Below are positions 21,000 to 29,692 of a stretch of 64,000 nt of DNA, in pieces. A program made the translations under genes and the position numbers. Origin of the DNA: Woeseiaceae bacterium. Lineage in GTDB: Bacteria; Pseudomonadota; Gammaproteobacteria; Steroidobacterales; Woeseiaceae. The stretch spans positions 59,095-123,094 of the forward strand of contig JASJCM010000004.1 in NCBI GenBank assembly GCA_030065985.1, read 5' to 3'. A model generated the notes under the pieces. The model worked only from the letters and a program-made list of their open reading frames with translations, was not told the DNA's origin and did not search any database. Each line of letters begins with the position of its first letter. The first letter of the stretch is position 1.

Positions 21000-21023
21000 A
21001 CGGCCCCGAGAGGGCCGTTTTTT
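21000..21023 (+). terminator. Intrinsic terminator-like hairpin in the rpmH leader
   Basis: ACGGCCC (21000-21006) and GGGCCGT (21012-21018) form a perfect 7-bp stem with a CGAGA loop, followed by six T (21018-21023). It lies between the TTGACA promoter and the rpmH start codon. It would therefore terminate or attenuate rpmH transcription rather than end a gene. Confidence 0.7.
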
Positions 21024-21062
21024 AACTGATTTCAGGCCCCTCCGGGGGCACCGGGAAAGGCT

Positions 21063-21197
21063 ATGAAACGCACATATCAGCCCAGCAAGGTCAAACGTGC
21101 CCGTACGCACGGTTTCCGCGCTCGCATGGCGACGAAGGCAGGGCGTCTGGTTCTGAAGCGCCGCCGCGCCAAGGGCCGGGCAAAGCTGACGCCGTAA
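21063..21197 (+). CDS. rpmH: 50S ribosomal protein L34
   Basis: A 44-residue basic protein, [20 protein letters not shown] at the N terminus, then a tail rich in Arg/Lys/Ala ending KLTP. It matches L34 over its whole length. A purine-rich GGGAAAGG lies just upstream of the ATG. It is followed by rnpA, as in nearly all bacteria. Confidence 0.97.
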   Translation: MKRTYQPSKVKRARTHGFRARMATKAGRLVLKRRRAKGRAKLTP

Positions 21198-21238
21198 CGC
21201 GTCACACATCCGTCGCAGCGACGAGCCACAACCCACGA

Positions 21239-21619
21239 TTGACGAGCAGCTCATCAAACCGGTTTACAAAAGACAACCGGCTACTTGATGCGGCTGCTTT
21301 CGGCCGCGTGTTCAAAAAGGCGTCACGCAGCCGAGACAAACTGTTTACGGTGCTTGCAAGAGGCAATGAAGAAAGTGTTGCACGACTGGGTCTCGCCATT
21401 TCGAAAAAACACTGTCGCCGTGCCACTGCAAGAAATCGCATCAAGAGAATAATTAGAGAGTCGTTTCGAGAGCAGCAAGCGTTGTTGACAGGTATCGATG
21501 TCGTCGTGATCAATCAGCCGGCCGCAGCAAGAGCCAGTAACGACGAAATTCGCTCGAGCCTCGACAGGCACTGGCAGCGCTGCAGCAAGGCGAAGCAGGA
21601 ACCGAAAGCGAATGGATAA
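21239..21619 (+). CDS. rnpA: Ribonuclease P protein component
   Basis: Protein subunit of RNase P, which processes tRNA 5' ends; 126 residues from a TTG start. The conserved motifs FGRVFKKASR, RLGLAISKKHCRRATARNRI and KRIIRESFR (RNR motif plus basic helix) are present. The reading frame overlaps yidC by 8 nt. The yidD gene usually found between rnpA and yidC is missing. No ATG or GTG is available in frame upstream, so TTG is the best start. Confidence 0.93.
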   Translation: MTSSSSNRFTKDNRLLDAAAFGRVFKKASRSRDKLFTVLARGNEESVARLGLAISKKHCRRATARNRIKRIIRESFREQQALLTGIDVVVINQPAAARASNDEIRSSLDRHWQRCSKAKQEPKANG

Positions 21620-23309
21620 TCAACGACTGCTGATCTGGGCGTTCTTCCTGTTGATGGGCTGGATGACCTATCAAACCTGGATGCAGGATTACGGGCCACA
21701 GCCGCCGGCCGCGACGGAGCAGGCCGAGCTCACAGTCGATGAGGCCGCCGCGCCCGCCATTGAAGACGACCTCCCGGAAATTGGGGCACAGCCAGCAGAC
21801 GCCGCAGACCCCGTTGTGGACGATGTGCTCGAGCCCGCCGCTGTCACAGCGGCGCCCGCAATTACGATCCGCACCGACGTTTTCGAAGTAGAGATTGCGA
21901 CCGCCGGTGGCACGCTGCGCAAGGCGGAGCTCCTGAACTACCCGGTGGCGAAGGACCGCCCGGACGAACTCGTCAATTTGCTCAGCCTTGTTCCGCCTGA
22001 GTTCGGCTTGATTGAGTCCGGTGTTCGCGCCGCAGGTGGCGCAGCCGAAGCGACGCACCTCAGCATTTTCCAAAGCGCACGCGACGCCTACGACCTCGGC
22101 GACGCCGAAGAGCTCGTCGTGCCGCTGACCTGGACGGATCCAAGCGGCATCACCATCGAGAAGCGCTACCATTTCAAGCGGGGCAGCTATCGTATCGATC
22201 TTGAACAGGTTGTAACCAACGGCTCTGCCGAGACCTGGCGGGGCGCGGATTACGTGCGCATCAAGCGGCACTCGGCCGAAATCGAGCGCTCGATGTTTGA
22301 CGTTGAGTCGTATTCGTTTATCGGTCCGATCGTCTACGACGGCGATAAGTCCGAGAAGCTTGATCGCGACGACCTTCTGGACGACGGGAAATACGAGTAC
22401 TACTCGCAGCAGGGCTGGATCGGCTCCATCCAGCACCATTTCGTGCGTGCTGCGGTGCCACCGAACGGCAGCGACTTCCGCTTCTCTGTCGCAGTGACCG
22501 GCGACGTCGCGACGAGCAGCGCGATACGCCGGAACGTCGTATCGATTGCGCCCGGCGCGACAGAGACGCTGCCGACGGCATTGTTTGTGGGGCCCAAGCT
22601 GCAGTCGCAGCTCGAGGAGATCGACGAGACCCTGAAACTGACCGTCGACTATGGCTGGCTAACAATTATTTCGCAGCCGCTGTTCTGGTTGCTCAGCTTC
22701 GTGCACGGGTTCGTAGCGAACTGGGGCCTCGCGATTATCGTCGTTACGATCCTGATCAAGCTAGTGTTCTACAAGCTGACGGAATCGAGCGGCCGTTCGA
22801 TGGCGAAGATGCGCAACCTGCAACCCCGCATGAAGGCATTGCAGGATCGCTACAAGGATGACCGCCAGGCGCTAAGCCAGGCGATGATGGACCTCTACAA
22901 ACGAGAGAAAGTAAACCCGGCGGCCGGTTGTCTGCCGATTCTTATTCAGATGCCGTTCTTCCTCGCGTTCTACTGGGTGCTTCTTGAAAGTGTCGAGATG
23001 CGCCAGGCCCCGTTCGCCCTGTGGATTACCGACCTGTCCACGCGTGATCCGTATTTCATCCTGCCGCTCATCATGGGTGTCTCGATGTTCCTGCAGCAAA
23101 AGCTCAACCCGGCTCCGACCGACCCGGTGCAGGCGAAGGTCATGCAGATCATGCCAGTCATGTTCACGGTGTTCTTTGCGTTCTTCCCGTCCGGCCTCGT
23201 GCTTTACTGGGTAACGAATACCGTGCTGTCGATCGCGCAGCAGTGGAAGATCAACCGTGTCGTCGAGGCCGAGGCAAAGACGCAAAAAGGCGGCAAGCCG
23301 TCCGACTAG
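21612..23309 (+). CDS. yidC: Membrane protein insertase YidC
   Basis: Inner-membrane insertase that works with SecYEG or alone, 565 residues. The first membrane segment is LLIWAFFLLMGWMTYQTWM. An acidic linker and the large periplasmic beta-supersandwich domain (about 80-340) follow. The conserved five-helix insertase core has LTESSGRSMAKMRNLQPRMK, the PAAGCLPILIQMPFFLAFY segment and the C-terminal PSGLVLYWVTNTVLSIAQQW. Its stop TAG shares the CTAG palindrome with the stop of the convergent hydrolase-OsmC gene. Confidence 0.98.
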   Translation: MDNQRLLIWAFFLLMGWMTYQTWMQDYGPQPPAATEQAELTVDEAAAPAIEDDLPEIGAQPADAADPVVDDVLEPAAVTAAPAITIRTDVFEVEIATAGGTLRKAELLNYPVAKDRPDELVNLLSLVPPEFGLIESGVRAAGGAAEATHLSIFQSARDAYDLGDAEELVVPLTWTDPSGITIEKRYHFKRGSYRIDLEQVVTNGSAETWRGADYVRIKRHSAEIERSMFDVESYSFIGPIVYDGDKSEKLDRDDLLDDGKYEYYSQQGWIGSIQHHFVRAAVPPNGSDFRFSVAVTGDVATSSAIRRNVVSIAPGATETLPTALFVGPKLQSQLEEIDETLKLTVDYGWLTIISQPLFWLLSFVHGFVANWGLAIIVVTILIKLVFYKLTESSGRSMAKMRNLQPRMKALQDRYKDDRQALSQAMMDLYKREKVNPAAGCLPILIQMPFFLAFYWVLLESVEMRQAPFALWITDLSTRDPYFILPLIMGVSMFLQQKLNPAPTDPVQAKVMQIMPVMFTVFFAFFPSGLVLYWVTNTVLSIAQQWKINRVVEAEAKTQKGGKPSD

Positions 23310-24520
23310 TCGGCGAGGTCCGTTCGGATCTTGATCTCGCTATGCAGCGTCTTGTGGACCGGGCAACGGTCTGCGATTTCCACCATACGTAGCCGCTGCG
23401 CTGCCGTTAGATCCCCGTCAAGAACGAGCTCCCGCCGAAACTCGTGAATCATGCCCTTGTCCTGTTCGCAGTCGACGCAGTCGTCGGCGTGCACGCGCCC
23501 GTGCTTGACGCGAACCGTCGCGCTTCGCAGATCGATTTTCTTATGCTGCGCATACATGCGTAACGTCATCGACGTGCAGGTTGCGAGTGCTGACGCAAGC
23601 AGGTCGTAAGGGGTAGGGCCCGCATCGGTACCGCCAACCGATGTCGGCTCATCGGCGATCAGCGAGTGCTTGCCCATCTGTACCTCGGTACGAAAGCCGT
23701 CTACCGGCGTTCGCGATACAACTTCGCCATCGACCGCCGTCAGCGCGCCTACCGTATCGCGTTCCGGGAGGAAGCGCGTAGCCCATGCCGCGAGCACCTG
23801 GCCCGCATAGCGCGAATCCTCCTCGCGGGTCAGGAGGTGATCGGCCTTGTCGAGACTCACGAAACTCTTCGGGTGCTTGGCAGCTGCAAACAGGGCGGAC
23901 GCGTTGTCAATTTCGACGATGTCGTCGAGCGGCGCATGCATAACGAGCAGCGCCTTGCGGAGGCTGGCCACGGAGCCCGGCAAGTTGTGCTCCGCCAGGT
24001 CGTCAACGAATTCCTGACGCATGCGAAACGGCCGGCCTCCGAGGACGACCTCGGCAATACCGTTCTCGCGCATCTCTTCCTCCGAGTCACGGAACAGGTG
24101 CGTGACGTGCTGTGGATCAGCGGGTGAACCGATGGTCGCAACCGCAACCGCCGATGGCACCTGGGGCGCCGCCTGCAATACCGCCGTGCCGCCAAGAGAG
24201 TGGCCGAACAGGATCTCGGGGGTGCGGAAATTCGCCTCGAGCCAGCCTACAGCGGCAAGCAGATCCGATACGTTGCTTGAGAACGTCGTATCTTCGAACG
24301 CACCCTCACTCTGCCCGAGCCCGGTGAAATCGAAGCGCAGTACGCCGATGCCGGTACTCGTCATCGCTCGCGCAATGTGTCCGGCAGCCTTGAGGTTTTT
24401 GGAGCACGTGAAACAGTGCGCGAAGAGGGCAAACGCCTTCGGCTCACCGCTCGGCAGGTCGAGAATGCCCGAAAGGGCCTGCCCGTCATCGTTATTGAAG
24501 CTGATCTTTTTGCTCTGCAT
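23306..24520 (-). CDS. Alpha/beta hydrolase - OsmC domain fusion protein
   Basis: 404 residues from ATG 24518-24520 (MQSKKISFNN); a longer frame to 24682 runs into mnmE on the other strand. Residues 1-250 are an alpha/beta hydrolase with LFAHCFTCSKN, nucleophile motif FGHSLGGTAV, APLDDIV (acid) and DKADHLLT (His). Residues about 260-404 are an OsmC/Ohr-like domain with YDLLASALATCTSMTLRMYA and VDCEQDKGM. The fusion is known in proteobacteria and may act in peroxide or thiol stress. Its real substrate is unknown. It is divergent from mnmE with only 29 bp between starts. Confidence 0.9.
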   Translation of the reverse strand: MQSKKISFNNDDGQALSGILDLPSGEPKAFALFAHCFTCSKNLKAAGHIARAMTSTGIGVLRFDFTGLGQSEGAFEDTTFSSNVSDLLAAVGWLEANFRTPEILFGHSLGGTAVLQAAPQVPSAVAVATIGSPADPQHVTHLFRDSEEEMRENGIAEVVLGGRPFRMRQEFVDDLAEHNLPGSVASLRKALLVMHAPLDDIVEIDNASALFAAAKHPKSFVSLDKADHLLTREEDSRYAGQVLAAWATRFLPERDTVGALTAVDGEVVSRTPVDGFRTEVQMGKHSLIADEPTSVGGTDAGPTPYDLLASALATCTSMTLRMYAQHKKIDLRSATVRVKHGRVHADDCVDCEQDKGMIHEFRRELVLDGDLTAAQRLRMVEIADRCPVHKTLHSEIKIRTDLAD

Positions 24521-24549
24521 GGTCCTGTCACCTGTGGTCTCATATTGGT

Positions 24550-25884
24550 ATGAGCAATCTCGCCGATACGATTGTCGCTGCTGCAACCCCACCAGGTACA
24601 GGTGGCATCGGCATCGTGCGCATCTCCGGAGAGATGACCGAGGCAATCGCCCGAAAATTACTGGGCAGCCTGCCAGAGCCACGGACCGCGACCTACCGCG
24701 CGTTCCGCGGCGCGGACGGCCACCGTATCGATGCCGGGCTGGCCCTGTATTTCCCGGCGCCCGCGTCTTTCACGGGAGAGCCCGTGCTGGAGCTGCACGG
24801 TCACGGCGGGCCGCTGGTCATTTCGCTTCTGGTCGATGCCATTGTCGCATTCGGGGCCCGGCGTGCCGAGCCTGGTGAATTCTCCAAGCGTGCGTTCCTC
24901 AACGACAAGCTCGACCTCGTGCAAGCGGAGGCTATCGTTGACCTGATCAATGCCGGAACATCACAGGCGGCGCGCGCCGCGCTGCGATCCCTGTCGGGCG
25001 ATTTCTCACGGGCTGTCGACGCGCTGGCCGAGCAGGTCGTTAAGCTGCGCCTGCACGTTGAGGCGGCGATCGACTTTCCGGAGGAAGAGATCGACTTCCT
25101 TTCCGATGACGCGCTCCTTTCCCGGATCTCGGACTGTGCCGCGGCATTCAACGCGCTGCGCGACAATGCGGCACAAGGCCGCTTGCTGCGCGACGGCTTC
25201 CAGGTCGTTATCGTCGGCAAGCCCAATGCCGGCAAGTCGAGCCTGTTGAACCAGTTAAGTGGTCAGGAAGCTGCGATCGTCACCGAGGTGGCGGGGACGA
25301 CGCGCGACATCCTGAGAGAGCAAATCGACATCGACGGTCTTGCTGTCGAGCTCATCGACACGGCCGGCCTTCGCGAAGATCCGGATCGGATCGAGGAGGA
25401 GGGCATCCGCCGCGCACACAAGGCGCTTGCAAATGCCGACGCCGTTTTGCTTATCCAGGATGCGACCGACGAGGAGGACCATGAGCTACACGAAAAGCTG
25501 CCGGTTGGCGTACCGATCACGATCGTACGCAACAAGGTTGACCTGACCGGTGAGCCTCCGGGGCGCCTCGACGATGACACCGTTAACCTCTCGGCGAAGA
25601 CTGGCGATGGACTAGAAGCGCTGCGCGAGCGGCTGGGTGAACTGGCCGGTTATGAAAACCAGGGGGAGGGCGCATTCACGGCGCGGCGTCGACATATCGA
25701 GGCGCTCGAACGCGCCGCCGTGCATTTCGAAACCGGACGCACGGCTTTGGAGGAGACCCGTGCTGGCGAGCTTTTTGCCGAAGAGCTGCGGCTGAGCCAT
25801 CACGCGCTGGGCGAAATCACTGGTGCGTTCACCGCGGACGACCTGCTCGGCAAGATTTTCTCTGAGTTCTGTATCGGCAAGTAG
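24550..25884 (+). CDS. mnmE: tRNA uridine-5-carboxymethylaminomethyl modification GTPase MnmE
   Basis: GTPase that, with MnmG, modifies wobble uridine 34 of tRNAs; 444 residues. The N-terminal formyl-THF-binding domain shows DTIVAAATPPGTGGIGIVRI and GEFSKRAFLNDKLDLVQAEA. The inserted G domain has G1 GKPNAGKSSL, G2 TTRDI, G3 DTAGLRED and G4 NKVD. The C-terminal CIGK with the catalytic-type Cys is intact. mnmG follows about 7.3 kb downstream in the same orientation. Confidence 0.98.
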   Translation: MSNLADTIVAAATPPGTGGIGIVRISGEMTEAIARKLLGSLPEPRTATYRAFRGADGHRIDAGLALYFPAPASFTGEPVLELHGHGGPLVISLLVDAIVAFGARRAEPGEFSKRAFLNDKLDLVQAEAIVDLINAGTSQAARAALRSLSGDFSRAVDALAEQVVKLRLHVEAAIDFPEEEIDFLSDDALLSRISDCAAAFNALRDNAAQGRLLRDGFQVVIVGKPNAGKSSLLNQLSGQEAAIVTEVAGTTRDILREQIDIDGLAVELIDTAGLREDPDRIEEEGIRRAHKALANADAVLLIQDATDEEDHELHEKLPVGVPITIVRNKVDLTGEPPGRLDDDTVNLSAKTGDGLEALRERLGELAGYENQGEGAFTARRRHIEALERAAVHFETGRTALEETRAGELFAEELRLSHHALGEITGAFTADDLLGKIFSEFCIGK

Positions 25885-25886
25885 AC

Positions 25887-26627
25887 TTATTCGATCGAGG
25901 GAGCCGCCAGCAGCCCTTCCGCCATATGCCGCCCAAACTCCGTATAACTCTGCTCCGACGGGTGGTAGCCGTCGGCCGCGAACCTGGCCTGATCCGCCTC
26001 AAACTCGACCGGGACATGAACCGTAGCCGGATGTTCCTCGATGACCTTCTTTGCGATGTCGTCGAACACCTTGCCACGCATCCCGAAAGCCGCGCGGAGT
26101 GGCTGCGGCAAAAGGGGAAAACCGTGCAATGGCGGCATACCGGCAACCGCGATCACCGCCCCCGGGGAGTGAGCGCGCAACTTGCGAAGAAGCAGCGCCA
26201 GGTTCCGGCGCCAGCTACGCATCGAAGTCAGGCCGGTGATGTCGTTTACGCCTACCGATACGATGATGTAATCGAAAGCGTCACCCGAGAGATCCGGCAC
26301 GAGCTGCTCGAGAACCCTCGCCGAGTCGTATCCGCTGACACCGAGCGCGCGCCAGGCCACGCAGCAACCCCTCGAAGCCGCCAGTGCTGCAGCCGTTTGT
26401 CCCACCAGCGCCTTCGGCAGCTCAGAGGCACCAACGCCGGCGATGATCGAGTCGCCGACGGCCAGCAACCGGACCCGACCACCCTCACCGACAGAACCCT
26501 GTGCCGGTCCGCCGGCAGGCGCGAACCGGGGCGCGGTCCTGCGTACGTAAAGCGCCTGGGGGACGAGAAACGGAAAGACAACCCAGAACAGCAGGCCTTT
26601 GACGACCGTCAAACTGCCTGGCCTCAA
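25887..26627 (-). CDS. SGNH/GDSL-family hydrolase
   Basis: 246 residues with an N-terminal hydrophobic segment (about 8-26) that may act as a membrane anchor. SGNH blocks are present: LLAVGDSIIAGVGAS (block I Ser), VSGYDSA (Gly), SVGVNDITGLTS (Asn) and DGYHPSEQSY (Asp/His). It is probably an esterase or acyl-hydrolase facing the periplasm. It overlaps the upstream M16 gene by 4 nt, so it belongs to the six-gene minus-strand operon. Its stop is 2 bp from the mnmE stop. Confidence 0.85.
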   Translation of the reverse strand: MRPGSLTVVKGLLFWVVFPFLVPQALYVRRTAPRFAPAGGPAQGSVGEGGRVRLLAVGDSIIAGVGASELPKALVGQTAAALAASRGCCVAWRALGVSGYDSARVLEQLVPDLSGDAFDYIIVSVGVNDITGLTSMRSWRRNLALLLRKLRAHSPGAVIAVAGMPPLHGFPLLPQPLRAAFGMRGKVFDDIAKKVIEEHPATVHVPVEFEADQARFAADGYHPSEQSYTEFGRHMAEGLLAAPSIE

Positions 26628-28009
26628 GGGCTGAACGTCGGCTCGGTAATGGAAATCTCGGTGACCTCGCCGTACTTGGCCACCGCCTCACGAATCTCGT
26701 TCGCATCGCCGATCAACACGAACACGAGATTATCTGTCTGCGGATAAACGTCCGCGATCGTGTTGCTGATCGATACCGGCGTGGCTTCCGCCAGGGCGGC
26801 GCCGTAGTTGTCGATGTAGGTACGATCCAGGCCATGCTGTTCCAGGAACGCGAACATGCCGGCAAGCGAGGACGCCGTTTCGAGACTCGGCGGGAACTGG
26901 CCCATGATGTAGTTGCGCGCCGATTCGATCATCTCGTCATTCAACCCGCGGTCATGCAGGCGATCGAGCAGGTCCACGGCCATGTCGATTGCCTCGACGG
27001 TCTTGGCGGTTTCCGTGAACGAGCGGATGGTGACGGCGCCCGCCTCGGAATGGCGCTCGACACGCGACCTGGCGCCGTAGGTTAGCCCTGACTTCACACG
27101 CAGCTCGGTCATGAGCATCGACGTGAAGCGACCGCCGAACACCGTGTTCGCCAGGTTGAGTTCGGCGCGATGTTCGTAATCGACGGCGACGCCGACGTTA
27201 CCGATCCAGAAGTAGGTTTGCGCGGCACCCGGCTTGTCGACGAGCAGCACGCGCCCCGGCGCAGCGGGCTCGGGTGGCGCAAGCTCCGGGTGCGGCGCAG
27301 ACGCGGGCTCCCAGGCGCCAAACACATCGGTCAGTCGCGCCTTGAGGGCCTCGAGCTGAAAGTCTCCGGCAACAGCGATGATCAGCCTGTCCCCGCCGAA
27401 ATGGTCGGCGTGGAACTGAGCAACATCGTCACGGGTGATTTCCGCAAGTGACGACTCGCTGCCGAAGGTCGAGTTGCCGAACGGGTGCTCACCGAAAATG
27501 AACGCGTTTGTATAGCTTGGCATCAGACTGGCGAGGCTGGAATCCTTTGCGGCGGCGATCAGGGCAGCCGCGCGGTCGCGCTCCTTGGCGACTTCGTCCT
27601 CCGAAAGCGCGGGCCGCATGAGCATGTCCGAGACCAGCTCGATCATGAGGTCGATGTCACGAGATAAAAACTCGGCCGTTATCTCGACCGTTTCGACATC
27701 GGCAGAAGCCGAGATGTCGCCACCGACGCCGGCGGCCGCCTCGGCGAACTCGGCAGCGTCGCGATCGCCGGCGCCTTTCTGCATCACCGTTGCGAGCAGT
27801 TCGGCAACACCGGCCTTGTCGGCGGGGTCGGCAACACTGCCGCCGCGGACCACAGCGCGCATGCCGACGAGCGGCACATCGTGTTTCTCAGCGAGCAACA
27901 GGACAGTACCGTTGTCCAGGACTACGCGCTCGTATTCGGGCAACGTTACGTCGTTTGCCCACACCGCGCCGGCCAGCAGCAGGCCAACGAAAGCTGTCAG
28001 CGACCTCAC
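26624..28009 (-). CDS. M16 family peptidase-like protein, catalytic motif lost
   Basis: 461 residues with a signal peptide (MRSLTAFVGLLLAGAVWA). The fold is M16 (pitrilysin/processing peptidase). In the position of the zinc motif HxxEH it reads VAELLATVMQKGA, so both His and the Glu are replaced. It retains the C-terminal glycine-rich and substrate-gripping regions (RFTSMLMTELRVKSGLTYGA). It most likely forms the inactive partner of the catalytic M16 protein encoded immediately upstream (4-nt overlap), as in other heterodimeric bacterial M16 pairs. Confidence 0.85.
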   Translation of the reverse strand: MRSLTAFVGLLLAGAVWANDVTLPEYERVVLDNGTVLLLAEKHDVPLVGMRAVVRGGSVADPADKAGVAELLATVMQKGAGDRDAAEFAEAAAGVGGDISASADVETVEITAEFLSRDIDLMIELVSDMLMRPALSEDEVAKERDRAAALIAAAKDSSLASLMPSYTNAFIFGEHPFGNSTFGSESSLAEITRDDVAQFHADHFGGDRLIIAVAGDFQLEALKARLTDVFGAWEPASAPHPELAPPEPAAPGRVLLVDKPGAAQTYFWIGNVGVAVDYEHRAELNLANTVFGGRFTSMLMTELRVKSGLTYGARSRVERHSEAGAVTIRSFTETAKTVEAIDMAVDLLDRLHDRGLNDEMIESARNYIMGQFPPSLETASSLAGMFAFLEQHGLDRTYIDNYGAALAEATPVSISNTIADVYPQTDNLVFVLIGDANEIREAVAKYGEVTEISITEPTFSP

Positions 28010-29682
28010 TGGTCCGTCTCCGGTGAGCGCAGGATGCCCAGCGTCATGTTGCGCCGGTCAAAGACCTGCTTTGCGACGGCCTGAAGGGCGGCTGCGTCGG
28101 TCTCGGCGAGCTCCTCCGGGACGGCAAACAGGTTTTCGTAATCACCTGTGAATACCTCGAAGTTGCCAAGCGCGGAAGCTTTGCCACTGATGGTTTGCAG
28201 GCCGCGCCAGAACGAAGCCAGTCGCAAATTGCGCGCTTTCTCGAGCTCCGCGGCGGTAACACCCTCATCAGCGACGCGCTGCAGCTCCCCGAGCAACCGC
28301 GCTTCCGTCGCGGCCAGGTCGCCCCCCGGGGGTAACGTCAGGTAGAAGTACACGAGGCCGGGGTCAAAGCCGTCGGTCTGAAAGCCGCCAACGGACAGCG
28401 CAAGTTGTTCGTCTTCGACGAGCGCGCGGTGCAGGCGCGACGAGTCACCTTCAGCGAGCACGGCAAGCAGGAGATCCATGTGAAGCGTCTGTGGGTCGCC
28501 GGTCGCGCCGCCATGAAACGCAAGATGCAGGAGCGGCGTCTGCGCGTCCGTCTCTATGACAAACCGGCGCTCACCCTGTTGCTCGGGCTCGACGGTTGTG
28601 ATCTCGGGCGGTGGGTACTGGCGAGGAATGGGCGAAAAGTACTGGTCGGCGAGCAGGTAGATTTCTTCGGGAGTTACATCACCAGCGAACACCATCGTCA
28701 GGTTGTTCGGCGCGTAGTAGGTCTTGAAGAAGCTCTCGAGGTCTTCCTGGGTCCAGTTCTCGATATCGGACGGCCAGCCGATGACCGGATTCTGGTACGG
28801 ATGCGCGACATACGCCATCGCCATCATTTGCTCATAGAGCCGCCCGGTGTTGTTGTCGTCGACGCCGTTGCGGCGTTCCGACTTGACCGCACCGCGCTCC
28901 GTTTCGACGACGTCAGGATCGATGGCGAGGTTCATGAGCCGATCGCTCTCGAGATCGAAGATGGTCTCTAGTGCGGAACGCGGGAACCAGTCTGTGTAGA
29001 CGGTGACATCGTTGGACGTGTAGGCGTTGTTGGCGCCGCCGGCCGCTTCCATCTCCTGGTCGAACTCGCCGACGTCACGGGAGTCGGTGCCGTTGAACAT
29101 CATGTGTTCGAAGAAATGCGCGAGGCCGGTGATGCCCGGGTATTCGTTGCGCCCGCCCGCCCTGACAAATATGTACAGCGCAACGTTCGGGATGTCGTGG
29201 TCAGGCCAGACGATGATCTCGAGCCCATTCGGCAGATTGAATGACGTGATCTCGCGCGGCACCTCGGCCTTGGCAGAGAAGTCGAACACGGGCCGCAGCG
29301 GGATCTCTTCGAGCACCAGCGGCGGAGGCGGCGTGAACTCCGGGAGAAGCTGTTCGCCGATCACCGCAGCGACGCCGAGGACCGCGAGCACGGCAACGGC
29401 TGCGTTGAGCTTCTGCCCGGTCTTGTAAACGATCGACTGCGTCTGATCGACGTCGACAGCTTTCTGCAGGCCGGCCGGCGTAATCTCGTAAGTCCAAGCA
29501 AATATCAGGGCGACCGGGAAACCGATAGCGAGCAGCAACAGCACGTAGTCGGCGATCCACGGAGACAGCCCGACCCCGTCAACGAGATGGCTGACGATCC
29601 AGACGAGCAGCCAGCTCGCCACCGCATACAGCAGCGCGACTTTGAAGACGTTTCGTCGTCTGAGCTCGGAGAACAGACTCAT
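28006..29682 (-). CDS. Membrane-anchored M16 zinc peptidase with fused N-terminal transmembrane module
   Basis: 558 residues from ATG 29680-29682 (MSLFSELRRRNVFKVALLYA); the frame extends upstream but that ATG is less likely. Residues 1-110 contain a membrane module (ELRRRNVFKV, ASWLLVWIVSHLVDG, LLLLAIGFPVALIFAWTYEI, TPAGLQ) that I know from TPR and nucleotide-cyclase proteins. A further membrane helix (NAAVAVLAVLGVAAVIG) and a proline stretch precede the M16 domain, which has an intact zinc motif GLAHFFEHMMFNGT (HFFEH). A C-terminal M16 domain follows. It is coupled to the inactive M16 gene downstream. Confidence 0.85.
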   Translation of the reverse strand: MSLFSELRRRNVFKVALLYAVASWLLVWIVSHLVDGVGLSPWIADYVLLLLAIGFPVALIFAWTYEITPAGLQKAVDVDQTQSIVYKTGQKLNAAVAVLAVLGVAAVIGEQLLPEFTPPPPLVLEEIPLRPVFDFSAKAEVPREITSFNLPNGLEIIVWPDHDIPNVALYIFVRAGGRNEYPGITGLAHFFEHMMFNGTDSRDVGEFDQEMEAAGGANNAYTSNDVTVYTDWFPRSALETIFDLESDRLMNLAIDPDVVETERGAVKSERRNGVDDNNTGRLYEQMMAMAYVAHPYQNPVIGWPSDIENWTQEDLESFFKTYYAPNNLTMVFAGDVTPEEIYLLADQYFSPIPRQYPPPEITTVEPEQQGERRFVIETDAQTPLLHLAFHGGATGDPQTLHMDLLLAVLAEGDSSRLHRALVEDEQLALSVGGFQTDGFDPGLVYFYLTLPPGGDLAATEARLLGELQRVADEGVTAAELEKARNLRLASFWRGLQTISGKASALGNFEVFTGDYENLFAVPEELAETDAAALQAVAKQVFDRRNMTLGILRSPETDQ

Positions 29683-29692
29683 GGCGCGTAGT

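Noticed and set aside
24403..24418. Third parS-like sequence in the hydrolase-OsmC gene (TGGAGCACGTGAAACA)
   Set aside because: Only one half-site is good; three mismatches lie in the other arm, within chance for a window this long.
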